A DNA stretch of 64,000 nt. It comes from Pseudomonas putida NBRC 14164 (GTDB taxonomy: Bacteria > Pseudomonadota > Gammaproteobacteria > Pseudomonadales > Pseudomonadaceae). The DNA lies in NCBI RefSeq assembly GCF_000412675.1, contig NC_021505.1, positions 3,032,501 through 3,096,500 of the forward strand, in the 5' to 3' direction. The notes beneath the pieces were generated by a model. That model was given only the letters and a program-made list of their open reading frames with translations. It did not search any database and had not been told where the DNA came from. A program made the position numbers and the translations under genes. Below are positions 60,769 through 64,000 of this stretch, piece after piece. The first letter of the stretch is position 1. The number at the start of each line of letters is the position of its first letter.

Positions 60769-62205
60769 TCAGTACGGGGTGATCTGCGCTTTCATCGCGG
60801 CCAGGAAGTGTTCGCTGTAAGGCGGTAGCAGGCCCCATTCACCGCGCGGATCATGTTCGGGCGCCTTGAGTACTGTGCGCAGGTGGCTGAACTCGATAAA
60901 GCCTTCGCGACCGTGGTAGTGGCCCATGCCTGACCCGCCAACCCCACCGAACGGGGCATCATGCAAGGCGGCATGCATCATCACATCGTTGAGGGTGACA
61001 CCGCCGGACAATGTGTGCTCCAGCACCTGGCGCAGCTCCCTGGCGTCGCTGCCAAAGTAGTAAAGGGCCAAAGGCCGCGGGCGCGCGTTGATCTGGGCGA
61101 TGACTTGGTCAACCTCATCAAAAGGCAGAACCACCATTGCCGGGCCGAAGATTTCTTCATGCAGAATCAGGCTGCCTTGGGGCGGGTCGATCACCAGTTG
61201 CAGCGGTCGGCGGCGGTTTTGCTCATCAGCCGCTTGCGCGTAGGGTAGGCTCACTACCCGGGCACCGGCTTGAAGCGCCTGCTGAACCAGGTTTTCAACA
61301 CGGGACAGGTGTTGGGCATTGACCACCGCGACCACGTCCGGGTTGTCGCTCACCTCAGGGATGAACTGGCGGTAAGCGCTGGCAAAGGCCTCAAGAAAGG
61401 TTTCCAGCTGCTCGCGTGGCACGTAGACCAGGTCCGGGTTGATGCAGACCTGGCCACTGTTGGTGGTCTTGGAAAGCGCAATACGAAACGCTGCGGTGCC
61501 CAGGTCGGCGCTGCGGGCGACGATGACCGGCGACTTTCCGCCCAGTTCCAGCGTCAACGGCACCAGGTGCTCGGCCGCGTTACGCATCACGGACCTGGCC
61601 ACCGCGGTACTGCCGGTAAACACCAGGTGGTCGAACGGCTGTGCGGTGAAGGCCTGGGCCAGGTCGGCGCCACCGGTGACCACAGCCACTTCGAGAGGAT
61701 CGAACGCCTCGGCAAACAGCTTCGCCACCAGCGCAGCAGTGCGTGGCACCACCTCTGAAGGCTTGAGGATCGCCCGGTTACCCGCCGCCAACGCCGAAGC
61801 CAGGGGGCTGAGCAAGGTATACAGGGGGGCGTTCCAGGTGCCCAGAATGCCCACCGTACCCTTGGGCTGATACATCACCCAGGCCTCGGCGCCCAGCTGA
61901 TCGTAAGGGCTGAAGACGGGCCGCGGCTCATCCTGCATCCATCCTTCGAGGTGGTCGCGCGCGTGCTTGAGCGACCCCAGCGAACCCAGCACATCATTCA
62001 TCAACGAAAAACCCTGGGGGCGGCCGCCAAAGTCGGCGTCCATCGCCTCGGCCAGCGCTTCGTGGTGCGCCACCAGCATGTCGATCACCCGCTGGATCCG
62101 CGCGCGGCGGGCCACGGCAGTGACAGCCCCTTGAGCGTTGAATGCAGCCTTTTGTTCACGCAGCAAGGCCGACAGCGTGTCGACGGAAGAATTTGCACAA
62201 CTCAT
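60769..62205 (-). CDS. Aldehyde dehydrogenase, coniferyl-aldehyde type; candidate steroid aldehyde dehydrogenase (Sad-like)
   Basis: A 478-residue aldehyde dehydrogenase with catalytic Cys254 (SGQVCINPDLVYV), the general base Glu220 (LELGGKSP) and GTWNAPLY for the substrate carbonyl. Its short, membrane-leaning C-terminus (PYSEHFLAAMKAQITPY) fits the class-3/coniferyl group. In Pseudomonas Chol1 an aldehyde dehydrogenase (Sad) oxidises the steroid C22 aldehyde left after the first aldolase cleavage. The start at 62205 has GAGGAGG. It heads a two-gene unit with the amidase, controlled from site L. The role is likely but the family is broad. Confidence 0.87.
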   Translation of the reverse strand: MSCANSSVDTLSALLREQKAAFNAQGAVTAVARRARIQRVIDMLVAHHEALAEAMDADFGGRPQGFSLMNDVLGSLGSLKHARDHLEGWMQDEPRPVFSPYDQLGAEAWVMYQPKGTVGILGTWNAPLYTLLSPLASALAAGNRAILKPSEVVPRTAALVAKLFAEAFDPLEVAVVTGGADLAQAFTAQPFDHLVFTGSTAVARSVMRNAAEHLVPLTLELGGKSPVIVARSADLGTAAFRIALSKTTNSGQVCINPDLVYVPREQLETFLEAFASAYRQFIPEVSDNPDVVAVVNAQHLSRVENLVQQALQAGARVVSLPYAQAADEQNRRRPLQLVIDPPQGSLILHEEIFGPAMVVLPFDEVDQVIAQINARPRPLALYYFGSDARELRQVLEHTLSGGVTLNDVMMHAALHDAPFGGVGGSGMGHYHGREGFIEFSHLRTVLKAPEHDPRGEWGLLPPYSEHFLAAMKAQITPY

Positions 62206-62312
62206 TGGTGCCTCCTCAACTGAACAAGGGCCAGCATGTCGCCTCTGTGCCCACCATGGCCGTCGTTGCACGACGCCCTGCCCCGCAAACTAGCCCCAGA
62301 CCCCGGAGACCG

Positions 62313-62330
62313 CCTCGTCCAAGTGGACGA
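62313..62330 (-). promoter_or_regulatory. Steroid-regulon dyad (site L), aldehyde dehydrogenase-amidase promoter
   Basis: Core TCGTCC-N4-GGACGA is a perfect dyad. In gene direction TCGTCC-ACTT-GGACGAGG has changes outside the core. TAGTTT (62287-62292) is 20 nt downstream. Confidence 0.6.
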
Positions 62331-62345
62331 TCGAGCCAAAAACGT

Positions 62346-62363
62346 TAGTCCGTTGAGACGATG
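62346..62363 (+). promoter_or_regulatory. Steroid-regulon dyad (site M), hsaB promoter
   Basis: TAGTCC-GTTG-AGACGATG, one mismatch, followed after 19 nt by GAATAC (62383-62388) and the hsaB ATG 34 nt later. Sites L and M lie 33 bp apart in the divergent promoter region. Confidence 0.76.
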
Positions 62364-62422
62364 CTAAGCCCCGTGACGCTGGGAATACTGCCAGCACGCA
62401 CACTCATTCCATGAGGCCCATC

Positions 62423-63403
62423 ATGGCAACGCCCGCCTGTTTCGACCCTCAAGCGTTTCGCGCCGCGCTCGGCACCTTTACCACGGGAGTGACCATCATC
62501 ACTACCCAGGCCGAAGACGGCTCGCCGGTTGGCATCACCGCCAACAGCTTCAACTCGGTCTCGCTCAACCCACCTCTGGTGCTCTGGAGTCTGTCCAAGA
62601 ACGCCCGCAGTCTGCCGGTGTTCAGCGGTGGTCGCCACTGGAACGTGCACGTTTTGTCGACGGAGCAGGAAACCCTGTCCGGCCGTTTTGCACGCCAAGG
62701 GGAAGACAAGTTCTCCGAGATCCAGCTCGACACCGGCATCAGCGAGGCACCGCTGCTGCAAGACTGTACGGCGCGCTTCCAATGCCGTACGGCCTTCCAG
62801 TATGAGGGCGGCGACCATGTCATCTTCGTCGGCGAGGTGCTCGCCTTCGACCATAGCGATCGCGCGCCGCTGGCCTTCCAGAGTGGCCAGTACGCCCTGG
62901 CAATGCGCAAACCGCGCAACGAGCTGCGCCTGGCAACCACCCCGCCACCGCCCGAGTGCAGTTATACCGAAGACTTGCTCGGCTACCTGCTCGGGCGCTC
63001 GCACTACCAGATGCTGTTTGCACTGCGCCGTCTGCTGAAGAACCAGCAGCTCGATGAACACGCGTTCTTCATCCTCTCCACCCTGTGCATTCGGGACAAC
63101 CTGACCCTGGACGAGATCAACGCCTTCGTCGGCTACACCGGCCATGTGGTCAGCGCCACCAGCATGCGCTTCCTGGAACGCCAGAACCTGGTCGCCCGTG
63201 AGCTTGATAATGAGCAGGTCCGCTATGTACTCACAGCCGACGGGCGGGAGGCTTCGTTGCAGGAGGTGGCCCTGGCCAAAGCCGTCGAGGAGGATATCGC
63301 TGCCCGTCTCGGCGCCGGTGACAGCCAGGCACTCAAGGTGTTGCTCAAGCGCCTGATCGCCACCTCCGACCCGGGCTTGCCGGACCTGTGGGCGCCGCGC
63401 TAA
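62423..63403 (+). CDS. hsaB: HsaB-like flavin reductase with a C-terminal MarR-type domain
   Basis: A 326-residue protein, far longer than mycobacterial HsaB (about 190). Residues 8-162 form the HpaC/flavin-reductase domain (GTFTTGVTIITTQAEDGSPVGITANSFNSVSLNPPLVLWSL; AFQSGQYALAMRKP). Residues about 180-320 look like a winged-helix MarR-type domain (LLKNQQLDEHAFFILSTLC, NLTLDEINAFVGYTGHVVSATSMRFLERQNLVARE, RYVLTADGREASL). Such fusions are known in the reductase of Acinetobacter 4-hydroxyphenylacetate 3-hydroxylase, where the tail controls activity by substrate binding. It should supply reduced flavin to HsaA. The start at 62423 has GAGG; an ATG at 62411 is less likely. Confidence 0.9.
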   Translation: MATPACFDPQAFRAALGTFTTGVTIITTQAEDGSPVGITANSFNSVSLNPPLVLWSLSKNARSLPVFSGGRHWNVHVLSTEQETLSGRFARQGEDKFSEIQLDTGISEAPLLQDCTARFQCRTAFQYEGGDHVIFVGEVLAFDHSDRAPLAFQSGQYALAMRKPRNELRLATTPPPPECSYTEDLLGYLLGRSHYQMLFALRRLLKNQQLDEHAFFILSTLCIRDNLTLDEINAFVGYTGHVVSATSMRFLERQNLVARELDNEQVRYVLTADGREASLQEVALAKAVEEDIAARLGAGDSQALKVLLKRLIATSDPGLPDLWAPR

Positions 63404-63445
63404 GCACTGTGACTTCCCTGAACCATTAGAACAACAAGGACAGCC

Positions 63446-64000
63446 ATGAGCATTCTGCAACGCTTCAACCTCACTGGCAGTGTCGCCATTGTCACCGGCA
63501 GCGGCCGCGGCATCGGTCGCGCCATTGCCTTGGCCTACGCCGATGCTGGCGCAGATGTGGTCTGCAGCGCCCGTTCGCTGGCAGATGTCGAGGCCGTCGC
63601 CGAAGAGGTACGCAGCCGAGGGCGGCGCGCCCTGGCCCTGAGCTGCGATGTCACCGACAGCGAACAGCGCTGCGCCTTGGTCGCCAACGCCGCCGAACAG
63701 CTGGGGCGCATCACCCATCTGGTCAACAATGCCGGGGGCGGCGGCCCCAATGACCCGCTGAAGATGAGCCCGCAAGACTTCGAGCAGGTGTTGAGCTTCA
63801 ACGTCAGCGCCGCCTATGCCCTTTCACAGCTCTGCGTTCCCCTGATGCGCGACGCCGGGGGCGGCAACATCATCAACATTACCTCGGTCGCCGCCCGTTA
63901 TGCCCAGCGCCATTTCAGCGCCTATGGCACCGCCAAGGCTGCCCTGACTCACTTGACGCGCCTGCTGGCACAAGAGTTTGCGCCGCAGATCCGGGTCAAT
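63446..64000 (+). CDS. SDR, 7alpha-hydroxysteroid dehydrogenase-like, cut by right edge
   Basis: The frame starts at ATG 63446 (AAGGA 7 nt earlier) and is open to the edge after 185 residues (MSILQRFNLTGSVAIV). It has TGSGRGIGRAIALAYADAGA, VNNAGGGGPNDPLKMS, NIINITSVAARYAQRHFSAYGTAK and the start of an IRVN segment. The rare NNAGGGGP motif and the spacing to the Tyr-Lys pair resemble E. coli 7alpha-hydroxysteroid dehydrogenase (HdhA). It follows hsaB by 42 bp and is probably in the same unit. Oxidation of the 7-hydroxyl of cholate or chenodeoxycholate is the likely reaction. The rest of the gene is outside the window. Confidence 0.82.
   Translation, partial: MSILQRFNLTGSVAIVTGSGRGIGRAIALAYADAGADVVCSARSLADVEAVAEEVRSRGRRALALSCDVTDSEQRCALVANAAEQLGRITHLVNNAGGGGPNDPLKMSPQDFEQVLSFNVSAAYALSQLCVPLMRDAGGGNIINITSVAARYAQRHFSAYGTAKAALTHLTRLLAQEFAPQIRVN

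Noticed and set aside
62345..63775. A 476-codon open frame on the - strand opposite hsaB
   Set aside because: The + strand hsaB has clear flavin-reductase motifs and a GAGG start. The opposite frame has only low-complexity shadow composition and crosses the site M promoter.
1..64000. Searched for tRNA, rRNA, CRISPR repeats, transposase genes, integrase genes and attachment sites
   Set aside because: Nothing convincing was seen by reading both strands, so no mobile element is claimed even though island-like transfer is possible.

Overview
The window is GC-rich and densely coded. It uses GGAG-type ribosome sites, ATGA stop/start overlaps and long same-strand operons. The protein content (DUF1302, DUF1329, an MMPL/RND pump with a YCF48-type partner, a TeiR-like LuxR regulator, a complete KshAB/KstD/HsaABCD set) points to a Pseudomonas or close relative. 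Nearly all of it, from about 2.8 kb to the right edge, is a catabolic island for steroids. Bile acids are the most likely substrate, because there are genes for side-chain removal, 3- and 7-hydroxyl oxidation and possible amide hydrolysis. No rRNA, tRNA, CRISPR array or insertion sequence was seen, and no gene-free stretch exceeds 300 bases.

Layout. 1-2.7 kb: a hybrid sensor kinase (cut by the left edge) and a nitroreductase, probably flanking genes. 2.8-5.1 kb: kshA and an MFS transporter. 5.2-6.8 kb: 3alpha-hydroxysteroid dehydrogenase (HsdA) and an SDR. 7.0-11.7 kb: YCF48 protein, RND pump and LuxR regulator. 11.8-14.3 kb: ipdF, MaoC and thiolase. 14.4-24.1 kb: a ten-gene operon hsaC-ipdA-ipdB-ech-ipdC-echA20-ACAD-ACAD-fadA6-SDR for opening and beta-oxidation of rings C/D. 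24.3-26.5 kb: an SCP-x thiolase/aldolase with a DUF35-MaoC partner. 26.6-34.6 kb: two SDRs, a BaiE-like NTF2 protein, an old yellow enzyme, an acyl-CoA ligase, a metallo-beta-lactamase-fold protein and a DUF1302 protein. 34.8-39.2 kb (+ strand): MFS transporter, hsaD and a BaiCD/BaiH-like flavoenzyme. 39.2-50.6 kb: DUF1329 protein, then the nine-gene side-chain operon (CoA ligase, four acyl-CoA dehydrogenases, Ltp2-like aldolase, ChsH1- and ChsH2-like proteins, SDR). 50.7-51.5 kb (+): enoyl-CoA hydratase. 51.6-59.0 kb: hsaA, kstD, Delta4-dehydrogenase, kshB, FadD3-like ligase. 59.1-62.2 kb: Tat-exported amidase and aldehyde dehydrogenase. 62.4-64.0 kb (+): hsaB and a 7alpha-HSD-like SDR, cut by the right edge.

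How the genes work together (inferred from named families). Conjugated bile salts may be deamidated and taken up. Their side chain is CoA-activated, dehydrogenated by paired ACADs, hydrated and cleaved in two aldolase rounds, with an aldehyde dehydrogenase in between. HsdA, KstD, the Delta4-dehydrogenase and KshAB convert rings A/B to the 9,10-seco phenol. HsaAB, HsaC and HsaD then break ring A. FadD3, IpdF, IpdC, EchA20, IpdAB, the ACADs and FadA6 finish rings C/D. HsaEFG were not found in the window.

The most notable result is a repeated dyad, TAGTCY-N4-GGACGATG in gene direction, found before essentially every steroid transcription unit (13 locations). Of 14 promoter-oriented readings, 13 have a -10-like hexamer 19-20 nt downstream. 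That places the dyad around -41.5, the classic position for an activator. The TeiR-like LuxR protein encoded here is the obvious candidate to bind it.
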